Positions 18,821-27,012 of a stretch of 64,000 nucleotides of DNA are shown one piece after another. The stretch is from Pseudoalteromonas peptidolytica (GTDB lineage: Bacteria; Pseudomonadota; Gammaproteobacteria; Enterobacterales; Alteromonadaceae): positions 1-64,000 of the forward strand of contig NZ_WEHZ01000006.1 of assembly GCF_012641745.1 (NCBI RefSeq), read 5' to 3'. The notes beneath the pieces were generated by a model. The model was not told where the DNA came from and ran no database searches. It saw nothing but the letters and a program-made list of their open reading frames with translations. The position numbers and the translations under genes were made by a program. How positions within the stretch are numbered: the stretch's first letter is position 1; each line of letters starts with the position of its first letter.

Positions 18821-20260
18821 TTATACCCAAGTTATTAACAGGTCGTCTTTAATCAAATCACGCGGTAAACTATTTTTCACTTTGTTTTTTTGCCATTTAC
18901 CCAGTCCAATGGCACTGCCACATAGCATTAGTACGACTTCTCCGGTCAGGGTTGTTGTTGTATCTAAACGGATGTCTTTGCCGTTGAAATAATCTCTGGC
19001 TTGAGTTTTTGTTAGTTCAAGTATGTTTTGCGTTGCAAGATGGCCAAATGCGGTGGCAAATTCGTGTTCTAGCCTTATCCCATTTTTGTGAGTCGTACCC
19101 ACTAAAATACCGATACGAGCATATTTTATCCGAGCTTGAATTGCATCAAAACCATTGGGAAAGAGCCATACTTCTTTGTCTCTTGCCATTAATGTACCTT
19201 GAAGCTCGCTGATACCAAATTGCTTCTTTAAAACACTGGAAAAGGTTTGAGCGGTTTTTTTATCAACGGGGTTAAAAGGAAATACGCCTTTTTTTTGTTT
19301 CGGATCCTTTGCAGGAACACTCATGATCTTCGTAAATTTGGCAATAAAGAAACCTTCGCTATCATAAACTTGAGGCCAGATGTGCAGATACCCCTCGGGT
19401 GTCACAGCATCTTCAGCGCCTTCGAATAACGTCGCTAGACTCTCTATTGATACAGCGTCGGGGTAACTGTCTACTAGATATTGACAAACCTGTTGATTTT
19501 CTATTGGCGTTAATGTGCATGTCGAGTAGACAAGACTACCACCTGGCTTTAATGCCTGAAACGCACTATCAATCAGTTGTTTTTGTACGGCCGCAATTTC
19601 AACATTAGACTCAATAGACCAATTTTTTAGTGCATTAGGGTCTTTTCGTACAGTCCCTTCACCTGAGCATGGTGCATCCAGTAAAATATTGTCGAAACAT
19701 TCGTACATATAGTCACCGAAAATACAGCCATCAAAATGAGATAAGGCAACATTGTGTATTCCCATGCGTTTCATATTGGCCGCAAGCGCTTTTAAACGTG
19801 ATGAAGATAGTTCATTGGCGACTAACACCCCATGTCCGCCCATATATGCTGCAAGTTGTGACGTTTTTGAACCTGGTGCTGAGGCCATATCGAGATTGAT
19901 ATCATTGTCAGTAATCGTGGTTTTGAGCGCTGTTGGCGGTAACATCGAGCTGGCTTCTTGAACATAGATACAACCACTCAAATGAATATCTGTATTACCA
20001 ATCGCCAATTTCGCTTCTTCTATATCACTTCTTGTTATCCAAAAGCCTTCTTCACACCACGGGATAGGCTGAGCATGCCAGTCGTTCTCGCGACAATATT
20101 GCAAAAATTCAGTGATAGACATTTTCAATGTGTTCACTCTGATTGCTCGACGCAGCGGTGACTGACAGGTAGCAATAAAATCATCAATACTCAGGTGTGC
20201 AGGAAGATAAGTTTTTACATCATCTATGAAGTCGTTAGGAATATAGGTTGTTTTGTCCAC
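18821..20260 (-). CDS. rsmF: 16S rRNA (cytosine(1407)-C(5))-methyltransferase
   Basis: RsmF (YebU), 479 residues, methylates C1407 of 16S rRNA in the small subunit using S-adenosylmethionine. The NOL1/NOP2/Sun catalytic core shows the SAM loop [15 protein letters not shown] near residue 120, [15 protein letters not shown] near 195 and the nucleophile cysteine segment [14 protein letters not shown] near 245; a PUA-like C-terminal part follows (about 300-479). Length matches E. coli RsmF (479). It stands alone and is divergent from the sigma-54 regulator gene. Confidence 0.95.
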   Translation of the reverse strand: MDKTTYIPNDFIDDVKTYLPAHLSIDDFIATCQSPLRRAIRVNTLKMSITEFLQYCRENDWHAQPIPWCEEGFWITRSDIEEAKLAIGNTDIHLSGCIYVQEASSMLPPTALKTTITDNDINLDMASAPGSKTSQLAAYMGGHGVLVANELSSSRLKALAANMKRMGIHNVALSHFDGCIFGDYMYECFDNILLDAPCSGEGTVRKDPNALKNWSIESNVEIAAVQKQLIDSAFQALKPGGSLVYSTCTLTPIENQQVCQYLVDSYPDAVSIESLATLFEGAEDAVTPEGYLHIWPQVYDSEGFFIAKFTKIMSVPAKDPKQKKGVFPFNPVDKKTAQTFSSVLKKQFGISELQGTLMARDKEVWLFPNGFDAIQARIKYARIGILVGTTHKNGIRLEHEFATAFGHLATQNILELTKTQARDYFNGKDIRLDTTTTLTGEVVLMLCGSAIGLGKWQKNKVKNSLPRDLIKDDLLITWV

Positions 20261-20386
20261 GAGTAAACTCAGGTTGTAAGTTTTTCACTATTTTATACCA
20301 ATTAGCTTGGAAAAATGCAGATTTGTTACCTATGTAGGCGTTTTTGAACAACTGGCTGACATCACTTGCAAATAGAGATAGAATGT

Positions 20387-20402
20387 TCGCGAAATATCGC
20401 GA
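20387..20402 (+). promoter_or_regulatory. Operator-like element before activator start
   Basis: TCGCGAAATATCGCGA: two TCGCGA units separated by four bases, 8 bp before the ATG of the sigma-54 activator and overlapping its ribosome binding region. It is the reverse complement of the element at 20766-20781. The position suggests autorepression by the activator. Matching elements precede the ccoG promoter. Confidence 0.7.
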
Positions 20403-20410
20403 GGTTTTGT

Positions 20411-21838
20411 ATGTCTATTATTAAACATTTTTTGGCTGATCCCAAACTACTGTTGAATGCAGTGGGGGAAGGGATCTATGGTTTTGATTTATCTGGAAAC
20501 GCAGTGTTTGTTAATCCCGCAGCGGAGCGGATGACGGGCTGGCAAAGTGCCGAATTGCTGGGCAAAAAGATCCATCAATACCATCATCATAGTCACGCTG
20601 ATGGCAGTGAGTATCCCGCAGATGAATGTAAAATATATAAAACGATGTTTGATGGTAAAACACGCCAAGTACAGCATGAGGTGTTTTGGCGAAAGGATGG
20701 TAGTTGTTTTCCTGTGGAGTATACGTCTACGCCTATATATAAAGATAAACAAATTATAGGAGCAGTCGCGATATTTCGCGATGTTTCACAGCAACACAAT
20801 ACGGAAAACGCATTACGCGAGGCATTAAATAAAGTTCAAGTACTTACCGAGCAGCTCAAAGATGAAAATGCTTACTTGTTAGAAACCTTAAATGAAAATT
20901 GGCAAGACTCTGGATTAGTCGGTAACAGCGATATATTTCAAGCTATGTTAGCGCAGCTAGAGTTAGTGAGTAAGACCGACAGTACAGTATTGATTTTGGG
21001 TGAAAATGGTACAGGTAAGGAGCTAGTTGCAAGAAACTTACACCGCCTTAGTGAGCGATCATCACAGCCGTTTGTCAAAGTGAATTGCGCTGCATTTTCT
21101 CCCACATTAATAGAATCAGAGCTGTTTGGTCATGAAAAAGGGGCATTTACTGGAGCCAATGAAAAACGAAAAGGGCGGTTTGAACTGGCAGATAAGGGCA
21201 CCATCTTTTTAGATGAAATAGGTGAATTACCATTAGAAGCACAAAGTAAGTTATTGAGAGTTTTGCAAGAGCGCGAGTTTGAAAGAGTTGGTGGGAGTAA
21301 GTCTATTCGAGTTGATATCCGTATTGTTGCTGCGACTAACCGCGATCTGCGGCAGATGGTTGAAGAGGGGAGTTTTAGAATGGATCTCTATTATCGCTTA
21401 AATGTTTTTCCTATTCGAGTACCTGCACTACGTGAGCGTATTGAAGACATCCCTGTATTGGCAAACAATCTCATTATGCAACTCAATAAAAAGCTCGGTA
21501 AGCAACTAAAAGGTATTTCTAAAAAAGCACTCTATGCGTTACAAGGCTATGATTGGCCGGGAAATATTCGCGAGTTACAAAATATACTAGAGAGAGAGGC
21601 TATTTTATCTAAGGGGCGGTTGCTTGATTTATCTCAATCACTCAACCTATCTGAGCAAACAAGAGCAGAGCATGGTGTATTAACACTCGCGCAAGCCGAA
21701 GCCGAACATATTACAAGGGTACTTGATATGTGCAATTGGAAAATATCAGGCACAAATGGCGCAGCAGAGAAGCTGGGTTTACCGGAAAGTACGCTAAGGT
21801 CTAAAATGAAAAAGCTGAAAATTAGCAAAGATCCGTGA
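20411..21838 (+). CDS. Sigma-54-dependent PAS/AAA+/Fis transcriptional activator
   Basis: An enhancer-binding protein of 475 residues. An N-terminal PAS domain (about 15-125, with an unusual HHHSHADGSEYP stretch) senses a signal. The AAA+ domain has Walker A GENGTGKE at 197-204, the sigma-54 contact loop GAFTGA at 244-249 and Walker B IFLDEIGELP near 265. A Fis-type helix-turn-helix (AAEKLGLPESTLRSKMKKL, about 448-466) ends it. The ATG at 20411, preceded by GAGG, is chosen over one 45 bp upstream, because the earlier one would put the operator-like element inside the coding region. ccoG follows with sigma-54 promoter elements, so ccoG is the likely target. Confidence 0.92.
   Translation: MSIIKHFLADPKLLLNAVGEGIYGFDLSGNAVFVNPAAERMTGWQSAELLGKKIHQYHHHSHADGSEYPADECKIYKTMFDGKTRQVQHEVFWRKDGSCFPVEYTSTPIYKDKQIIGAVAIFRDVSQQHNTENALREALNKVQVLTEQLKDENAYLLETLNENWQDSGLVGNSDIFQAMLAQLELVSKTDSTVLILGENGTGKELVARNLHRLSERSSQPFVKVNCAAFSPTLIESELFGHEKGAFTGANEKRKGRFELADKGTIFLDEIGELPLEAQSKLLRVLQEREFERVGGSKSIRVDIRIVAATNRDLRQMVEEGSFRMDLYYRLNVFPIRVPALRERIEDIPVLANNLIMQLNKKLGKQLKGISKKALYALQGYDWPGNIRELQNILEREAILSKGRLLDLSQSLNLSEQTRAEHGVLTLAQAEAEHITRVLDMCNWKISGTNGAAEKLGLPESTLRSKMKKLKISKDP
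20766..20781 (+). promoter_or_regulatory. Operator-like element inside PAS coding region
   Basis: A perfect TCGCGATATTTCGCGA within the coding sequence, encoding the VAIFRD stretch of the PAS domain. Similar peptide stretches are common in PAS domains, but here the codons, including the uncommon ATA, spell exactly the element found before the gene and before ccoG. Confidence 0.5.
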
Positions 21839-21848
21839 TATTTCGCGG
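21833..21848 (+). promoter_or_regulatory. Upstream activator site 1 of ccoG
   Basis: CCGTGATATTTCGCGG matches the TCGCGATATTTCGCGA element at 13 of 16 positions. It overlaps the stop codon of the activator gene, and its centre is about 114 bp before the predicted ccoG transcript start. Confidence 0.7.
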
Positions 21849-21852
21849 TTGT

Positions 21853-21868
21853 TCGTGATATTTCGCGA
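21853..21868 (+). promoter_or_regulatory. Upstream activator site 2 of ccoG
   Basis: TCGTGATATTTCGCGA matches the element at 15 of 16 positions. It lies exactly 20 bp (about two helical turns) after site 1 and about 94 bp before the predicted transcript start, the usual distance for an enhancer bound by a sigma-54 activator. Confidence 0.75.
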
Positions 21869-21927
21869 TTTAATATTTTTTCCATTTTAAAAGTTGTTTA
21901 TAATCAATTGTTTATAAACTTTCAGTT

Positions 21928-21943
21928 TGGTCTGAAAGTTGCA
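21928..21943 (+). promoter_or_regulatory. Sigma-54 promoter of ccoG
   Basis: TGGTCTGAAAGTTGCA fits the -24/-12 consensus TGGCACGNNNNTTGCW: the GG and GC doublets have the required 10-base spacing, and the TTGCA is perfect. Transcription would start near 21954, leaving a short leader before the chosen ccoG start. Confidence 0.8.
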
Positions 21944-21979
21944 ATATAAACTTTGTGTATTACCAATGTAGCAAATAAC

Positions 21980-23362
21980 ATGAAGTTTGATATCAAAGAA
22001 GAAGACATGATCATTAAGCCCTACAAGCAAGAGGGGCCAATTTACGTCAGAGAGCAAAAAGGGTTTTTTCAAAAAATAAGGAGAAACCTAGGTTGGTTCT
22101 TAATGTTAACTTTCGTTCTTATTCCTTGGATCCCATATAACGGGCAACAGGCCATATTGCTCGATTTTGGTACTCAGCAGTTTAAGATCTTCGGAGCCAC
22201 TTTCCTACCACAAGACTTTATGATTTTGGCATGGATTTTCATGGTGGGTGCGTTTGCACTATTTTTTGTCACAACATGGCTTGGACGCGTTTGGTGCGGC
22301 TATACATGCCCACAAACAATTTGGATGCTCATGTTTACTTGGGTTGAGCATCGAGTTGAGGGGACTCGCAACCAAAGAATAAAACTTGATAAATCAGATT
22401 GGGATAGCAAAAAAATCGCTAAAAAAACGGCTAAGCATGCTATATGGCTGTTCATTTCAGTATTCACTGCCACCTCCTTTATGGCTTACTTTATTCCTGC
22501 AAAAGAGCTATATCTGGACATGTTTACATTACAGTGGAGTGGCCTTACCTCCTTTTGGGTATTTTTATTTGCATTTTGTACTTATGGTAATGCGGGCTTT
22601 CTGCGTGAAAAAATGTGTACCGTCGCATGTCCATACTCGCGCTTTCAATCCGTTATGTTTGATAAAGATACACTCGTTGTAACTTATGATAGCGGGCGTG
22701 GTGAAAACAGAGGTCGTCGTAAACGTAAGGATGATCCAAAGCAAAAGGGGTTAGGTGACTGTGTTGATTGTAACCTGTGTGTTGAAGTTTGCCCCGCTGG
22801 TATAGATATTCGTAATGGCTTGCAATATGAATGTATAAACTGTGGGTTGTGTATTGATGCGTGTAATGAAACGATGAATAAATTTGGTTATCAACCAGAT
22901 CTGATCAAATATCAAAGCGAACACCAGCAAGCAGGTAAAAAATCTAATCCATTTAGGCTAAAAATTGTTGGTTATGGTGCGATCACGGTATTGATCATGG
23001 TTACTATGGTAATTTGGGCATTCAACCGTACACCGATAGAAGCATCCGTGATCCGTGACCGTAATGCACTGTACCGTGTTAATTATGAAGGGTTAGTAGA
23101 GAACCCTTATACCTTGAGTGTGATAAATAAAACACAGCATGACTTGACGTATACGGTAAGTTTAAAAGGTTTGCCAAATGCCAAATTGACCGCTCCGGTG
23201 ACAACCCACATTGCTGGTGGAGATATGGCATTGATCCCAGTAACAGTTACAGCTGATGGTTATGACTTAAAAGGTAAGCGGATCCCAATTCAATTTACGA
23301 TTGAGTCGCAACAGGATGCAACGATTAGTATTACAAAAGATAGCTATTTTTATAAAAACTAG
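21980..23362 (+). CDS. ccoG: Cytochrome c oxidase accessory protein CcoG (FixG/RdxA)
   Basis: A 460-residue membrane ferredoxin-like protein that helps deliver reduced copper to cbb3-type cytochrome oxidase. Several membrane helices, a first cysteine group (GYTCPQTIW near 105), and two 4Fe-4S motifs (CVDCNLCVEVCP and CINCGLCIDACN, near 255 and 280) precede a C-terminal periplasmic IG-like domain. The start is placed at ATG 21980: an ATG 27 bp earlier coincides with the predicted transcript start. A start at 22007 is also possible. No ccoNOPQ genes lie next to it. The sigma-54 promoter and paired activator sites indicate control by the upstream regulator. Confidence 0.93.
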   Translation: MKFDIKEEDMIIKPYKQEGPIYVREQKGFFQKIRRNLGWFLMLTFVLIPWIPYNGQQAILLDFGTQQFKIFGATFLPQDFMILAWIFMVGAFALFFVTTWLGRVWCGYTCPQTIWMLMFTWVEHRVEGTRNQRIKLDKSDWDSKKIAKKTAKHAIWLFISVFTATSFMAYFIPAKELYLDMFTLQWSGLTSFWVFLFAFCTYGNAGFLREKMCTVACPYSRFQSVMFDKDTLVVTYDSGRGENRGRRKRKDDPKQKGLGDCVDCNLCVEVCPAGIDIRNGLQYECINCGLCIDACNETMNKFGYQPDLIKYQSEHQQAGKKSNPFRLKIVGYGAITVLIMVTMVIWAFNRTPIEASVIRDRNALYRVNYEGLVENPYTLSVINKTQHDLTYTVSLKGLPNAKLTAPVTTHIAGGDMALIPVTVTADGYDLKGKRIPIQFTIESQQDATISITKDSYFYKN

Positions 23363-23376
23363 CACGATTTAATGAA

Positions 23377-23445
23377 TTGAGTACTGATTGTATAAGCTAC
23401 ACAAGCTAGATAGATTTGCGAAGTGTGGCTGATACAATCACTCAA
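23377..23445. repeat. Inverted repeat, 69 bp, after ccoG
   Basis: TTGAG/CTCAA at the ends (23377-23381 and 23441-23445), a perfect 9-bp TGATTGTAT/ATACAATCA (23385-23393 and 23432-23440), and an inner ACAC/GTGT pairing make a long imperfect stem. No T-run follows, so it is not a standard terminator. It could be an mRNA-stabilising 3' hairpin or a very small inverted-repeat element. Confidence 0.6.
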
Positions 23446-23635
23446 GGTGTTGATTTTCCCTATACCAATTTGACTAATCAGAAATCTAGTTGAGGTGAGT
23501 AATCCTATAACCGCCACATAAAAGTCTTGCTATGTCCTTCTTTAGCGAGTGCCTTTAGTGCCAGTTAAGTCAGGTTTGCTCTCTTATACTGATGCTGTAT
23601 TACGCCGAACTGGTATTACACTCCCCCGACGTAAT

Positions 23636-23660
23636 GCGCCCTCTAGTAGGGCGCTTTTTT
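23636..23660 (+). terminator. Rho-independent terminator
   Basis: GCGCCCT/AGGGCGC stem with a five-base loop followed by six T. It lies 275 bp beyond the ccoG stop codon and about 105 bp before the cytochrome b561 gene. Confidence 0.88.
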
Positions 23661-23764
23661 ACATGTGCATAAATGCACATCCAATCGCTAAATATCGCTA
23701 TTTCTCTTCGTACTATTAGCGTTTACTATGTATGTTATTGAGAATGAGTTTTATTAGCTAAATT

Positions 23765-24340
23765 ATGTTTAAAAATACACGTCAAAGATATGGTGTAATA
23801 GCCATCATATTTCATTGGCTCAGTGCTTTTGTAGTATTCGGCATGTTTTGCCTTGGCATATATATGGTAGAGCTAAGCTATTATGATCCATTTTATCGGG
23901 ATGCGCTGTACATTCATAAAAGCGTTGGCATATTACTGTCCATATTGATACTACTGCGCTTGGTCTGGAAGTGGTTAAATCCCGCGGTTAAACCTTTAAG
24001 CGCAGCAACACCTCTACAAAGGCTACAAAACATTCTGGCGGGATGTGTTCATCTAGTTTTGTACTTAGGTTTAGTTACTTTATTTTTATCTGGATACCTG
24101 ATCTCGACCTCTGATGGCAGAAGTATAGAGGTGTTTGGTTGGTTTTCCGTCGCAAGTGCAGGTGAGCTATTTGATCGTCAAAGCGATATAGCGGGCACTA
24201 TTCACCTATACGTTGCGTGGGGGCTATTAGCTGTCGTTGTAATCCACATCTTAGGCGCCTTAAAGCATCATTTTATAAACAAAGATCAGACCTTAGCGCG
24301 CATGATTAAGGTTATGACTCCAAAAAAACATGAGGAATAA
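23765..24340 (+). CDS. Cytochrome b561 family protein
   Basis: A 191-residue di-heme b-type cytochrome with four membrane helices. Histidines that could bind heme are visible in IIFHWLSAF (near 18), IHKSVGIL (near 55), CVHLVLYLG (near 98) and VVIHILGALKHH (near 160). It belongs to the CybB-like family that moves electrons between quinones and periplasmic partners. It lies 3 bp before a YceI-family gene, a pairing seen in many proteobacteria, so the two act together. Confidence 0.92.
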   Translation: MFKNTRQRYGVIAIIFHWLSAFVVFGMFCLGIYMVELSYYDPFYRDALYIHKSVGILLSILILLRLVWKWLNPAVKPLSAATPLQRLQNILAGCVHLVLYLGLVTLFLSGYLISTSDGRSIEVFGWFSVASAGELFDRQSDIAGTIHLYVAWGLLAVVVIHILGALKHHFINKDQTLARMIKVMTPKKHEE

Positions 24341-24343
24341 CAC

Positions 24344-24916
24344 ATGAAAACACCATATTTAGCTGCTGGTATTGCAGCTTTGACAATGGCCGTGAGTGCC
24401 AGTGCTGCTGATTATACTATTGATACCAAGGGCGCACATGCGTTTGTTAATTTCAAGATTAAGCATTTGGGATATAGTTGGTTACATGGTCGTTTTAACA
24501 ACTTTGAGGGGGAGTTTAGTTATGATGCCAAAAACCCAAATACCTCAAAGATAAATGTAGTCATTGATACAGCGTCTATTGACTCAAATCATGCAGAGCG
24601 TGATAAACACCTACGAGGCAGTGATTTTTTAAACGTGAAAGCACATCCAAAGGCCATATTTAAAAGTGAGTCCATCACGTTTAGTGACCAAACACACGCA
24701 AACGTTGTTGGCACTTTTACATTAAATGGTGTGACCAAAGAGATAGCTTTTGACGTTAAAAAAGTAGGAGAGGGTCAAGATCCATGGGGAGGCTATCGAG
24801 TTGGTTTTGAAGGCGAAACACAGCTAAAACTTGCAGATTACGGCATTGACTATGATTTGGGGCCGGCTTCCACACACGTGACTATTGGTCTGCATTTGGA
24901 GGGGATCCGCAAATAA
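24344..24916 (+). CDS. YceI family periplasmic protein
   Basis: A 190-residue periplasmic protein with a clear signal peptide (cleavage likely after SASAA, near residue 21) and a YceI lipocalin-like barrel known to bind isoprenoid-type lipids such as polyprenyl quinones. The typical TKGAHAFVNFKIKHLGYSW start and FTLNGVTKEIAFDV segment are present. It directly follows the cytochrome b561 gene with a 3-bp gap, which suggests a shared role in quinone-linked electron transfer or lipid handling. Confidence 0.93.
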   Translation: MKTPYLAAGIAALTMAVSASAADYTIDTKGAHAFVNFKIKHLGYSWLHGRFNNFEGEFSYDAKNPNTSKINVVIDTASIDSNHAERDKHLRGSDFLNVKAHPKAIFKSESITFSDQTHANVVGTFTLNGVTKEIAFDVKKVGEGQDPWGGYRVGFEGETQLKLADYGIDYDLGPASTHVTIGLHLEGIRK

Positions 24917-24963
24917 TACGAACTAAGAGCTAGTCTTATTTAATTCATTTGTAATGATGTCAT

Positions 24964-24994
24964 AAACCGCTTTGCTATCTACGCTAAGCGGTTT
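24964..24994. terminator. Bidirectional terminator
   Basis: AAACCGCTT (24964-24972) pairs with AAGCGGTTT (24986-24994), closing a 13-base loop. It lies between the convergent yceI-like and binding-protein genes and has a T-rich flank on the plus strand. Confidence 0.7.
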
Positions 24995-25825
24995 TCACTT
25001 ATTAAAAACACTTGCCAATTGAGGTCTAAATTGCTCGGGTAGCCACCGAGACATTGTCAATCTGTAGCGCTCGTCTTTATGGACATTCCCTAAAGCCAAA
25101 CTAATTGCCGCGGCATCTTCTTGACCTTTCGCATTTTTACTGCACCCAGCAAATCCTGTTGTTATTTGAGACGTAAGGTCAAGCCTAACCTGAGTTAACT
25201 CATCAAGTTTGTCTACATGTAATTTATGATAGTAATGCTCACTTGGATAACCCAATATCACATCAACGCGCTTTTTAATTAACATGACCGTTAAGCTCGC
25301 CAGAGCATCACGCCCTGGTCTTATTGACACTTGTTTATTGGGTAAATTAGTAAGCAATGTGTCGAGCTCATCACCAAATGAGCGGTTAGCCGCAATGCCT
25401 ACATTTAGCTTATGCTTTGTCACCAGTGAAGCGAGGTTGATGGCCTTATCTTTAACACCTAGAGCGTGAGCGACATCTTTGCGCAGCGCAACTGATGTTG
25501 ACAATCCGATGGTCGAATACTCGTCACTGAATGCGATGTGCTGCTGACGATCTGCGGTTTTATACAAAGAGATGACACAATACTGGTTATTAACATTTGA
25601 TAATTCGTGTATCGCTCTTGAAGCGGGATATAACTTATAGTTGAAGGTATAGTCAGGCATATATTGTTGAATGAGTTGAATTAGTAATTCATCTCTTCCT
25701 TGGCCTTCTAATCGATCGGCAAGGATATAATAAGGCGCAAAGTCGATGACTATCCATGTAATTTGCTTAGCATGACTCATACTGGCATATGTTATTGTGA
25801 GAAAAAACAATATGATTTTAATCAA
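24995..25825 (-). CDS. Periplasmic substrate-binding protein (TIGR02285-like)
   Basis: A 276-residue secreted protein with a signal peptide (cleavage likely after MSHA, near residue 19) and the fold of family 3 extracellular solute-binding proteins: IDFAPYYI near 28, FSDEYSTIGLSTSVALRKD near 98, and a later stretch around MLIKKRVDVILGYPSE. It resembles the orphan TIGR02285 group, common in Pseudoalteromonas and Vibrio. No permease or ATPase genes are adjacent, so it may act as a sensor or accessory protein. Ligand unknown. Confidence 0.82.
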   Translation of the reverse strand: MIKIILFFLTITYASMSHAKQITWIVIDFAPYYILADRLEGQGRDELLIQLIQQYMPDYTFNYKLYPASRAIHELSNVNNQYCVISLYKTADRQQHIAFSDEYSTIGLSTSVALRKDVAHALGVKDKAINLASLVTKHKLNVGIAANRSFGDELDTLLTNLPNKQVSIRPGRDALASLTVMLIKKRVDVILGYPSEHYYHKLHVDKLDELTQVRLDLTSQITTGFAGCSKNAKGQEDAAAISLALGNVHKDERYRLTMSRWLPEQFRPQLASVFNK

Positions 25826-26290
25826 ACTTTAAAGCCCTTAACGCGCATATACTAAGCTTAGCATCACCTGCGTTATTGATGATTAAATTAATGTATATTT
25901 AATTTGTATTTAATGTTTACAGTAGGGAGGGGTGTGCTAGTTTTAAATAAAGTCTTAGTTTTGGGAAAATAGACGTTTTAGAATGGTTGTGGCAAGTAGC
26001 CGAACTCTTTTGAAAATGTTTAGCGCTAACATGTCCTATTGTGTACATGACCTATTTTACTGTTCTGATTTATAAAGCATATTATACCAAGCTAAGATAG
26101 TATCTCGTTTTTATAATCGTTTTTTAGTTAGCTAATGGGAGTGTGCTTTTGTAGCGAGCCTACTATGGCGCAACACGGGCTATTTAAGTAAACCATTTCT
26201 GCATACTGCAAGCTAATTTGACGATCATGAGACCAAAAAGGTAAGGAAGCCAGTCAAACCAATAACGATAAATTATTATAAGGAAAATCT
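25826..26290. other. Intergenic region, divergent promoters
   Basis: About 465 bp of AT-rich DNA between two divergent genes. A direct repeat CATGTCCTATT/CATGACCTATT occurs near 26031-26056. No gene or terminator was recognised. AAGGAAAA lies before the hydrolase start. Confidence 0.4.
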
Positions 26291-26878
26291 ATGACTATTC
26301 TGATTGTAACCGACATATTTGGCCACACAGAGCATGTTAATCGGTTTGCTAATAGCCTTGGTAGAGATGTAAAGGTACTTTCACCTTATGTTGAGGAGCC
26401 AACGAATGTCACAGAGGCTGAATGCTATCAATTTTTTTTAGCTCAATGTGGCCATCAACGTTTTGCCGAAAAAGTCGTCGCAGCTATTGATGCTCTCAAT
26501 CCAAAATTAATTATCGGCTTTAGTGCAGGCGGCGCAGCTGCTTGGGTTGCCTTATCTGAATTCAGTAGTGTCAATTCGGTCGAGCATCTGATTGCTTTTT
26601 ACCCAAGTCAACTGAGAAATCACTTACAGCATAAGCCTAATTGTGATGTTTCTATATTCTTTGCCCAAGTTGAACCACATTTTGATGTTGAGCCTGTTAT
26701 TGATACGCTTCGGTGTAAAAAGGGAGTAAGTTGCGTGAGGACAAGATATTTACATGGTTTTATGAATAAGCTATCTACTAACTTTGATTCTTACGCATAT
26801 TCTCATTATCAATATTTTTGCCAAAGGGAAGGACGGGTTAGCTCAACCCCAGTGTTGGCTGAACCTGTTACTTTGTAG
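26291..26878 (+). CDS. Alpha/beta hydrolase-like protein (dienelactone hydrolase type)
   Basis: A 195-residue cytoplasmic protein with the layout of a small dienelactone-hydrolase-like enzyme: nucleophile elbow GFSAGG with S78, a possible acid near DVEP (about residue 133) and histidine H155 in YLHGFMNK. It starts LIVTDIFGHTEHV, typical of this group. TAAGGAAAA precedes the ATG. It begins a run of same-strand genes (decarboxylase-like, flavoprotein, TonB receptor, sensor kinase). Substrate unknown; an ester or lactone of the pathway is a reasonable guess. Confidence 0.72.
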   Translation: MTILIVTDIFGHTEHVNRFANSLGRDVKVLSPYVEEPTNVTEAECYQFFLAQCGHQRFAEKVVAAIDALNPKLIIGFSAGGAAAWVALSEFSSVNSVEHLIAFYPSQLRNHLQHKPNCDVSIFFAQVEPHFDVEPVIDTLRCKKGVSCVRTRYLHGFMNKLSTNFDSYAYSHYQYFCQREGRVSSTPVLAEPVTL

Positions 26879-27012
26879 TCAGCTGGAAGACTGGGGAGTT
26901 AACACCCTCACAGTAGCCAACTTTATGCTACCTGGACTTGAAGCATAGGTGATTTGGAACTAAACCTGACACTAGTTATATGTTTTTCTTGATTATATTA
27001 AAGGAGTGTAAG

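Larger units (their letters stand above)
23363..23764. other. Intergenic region with stem-loop and terminator
   Basis: About 400 bp without a gene. It holds a long inverted repeat (23377-23445), an ATACCAATT element near 23462 and a strong terminator far downstream (23636-23660). The roughly 190 bp between the stem-loop and terminator could be a long 3' untranslated region or a small RNA. Confidence 0.5.

Noticed and set aside
20353..20370. A sigma-54-like TGGCTGACATCACTTGCA before the activator gene
   Set aside because: The GG and GC doublets are 12 bases apart instead of 10, so it does not fit the -24/-12 spacing.
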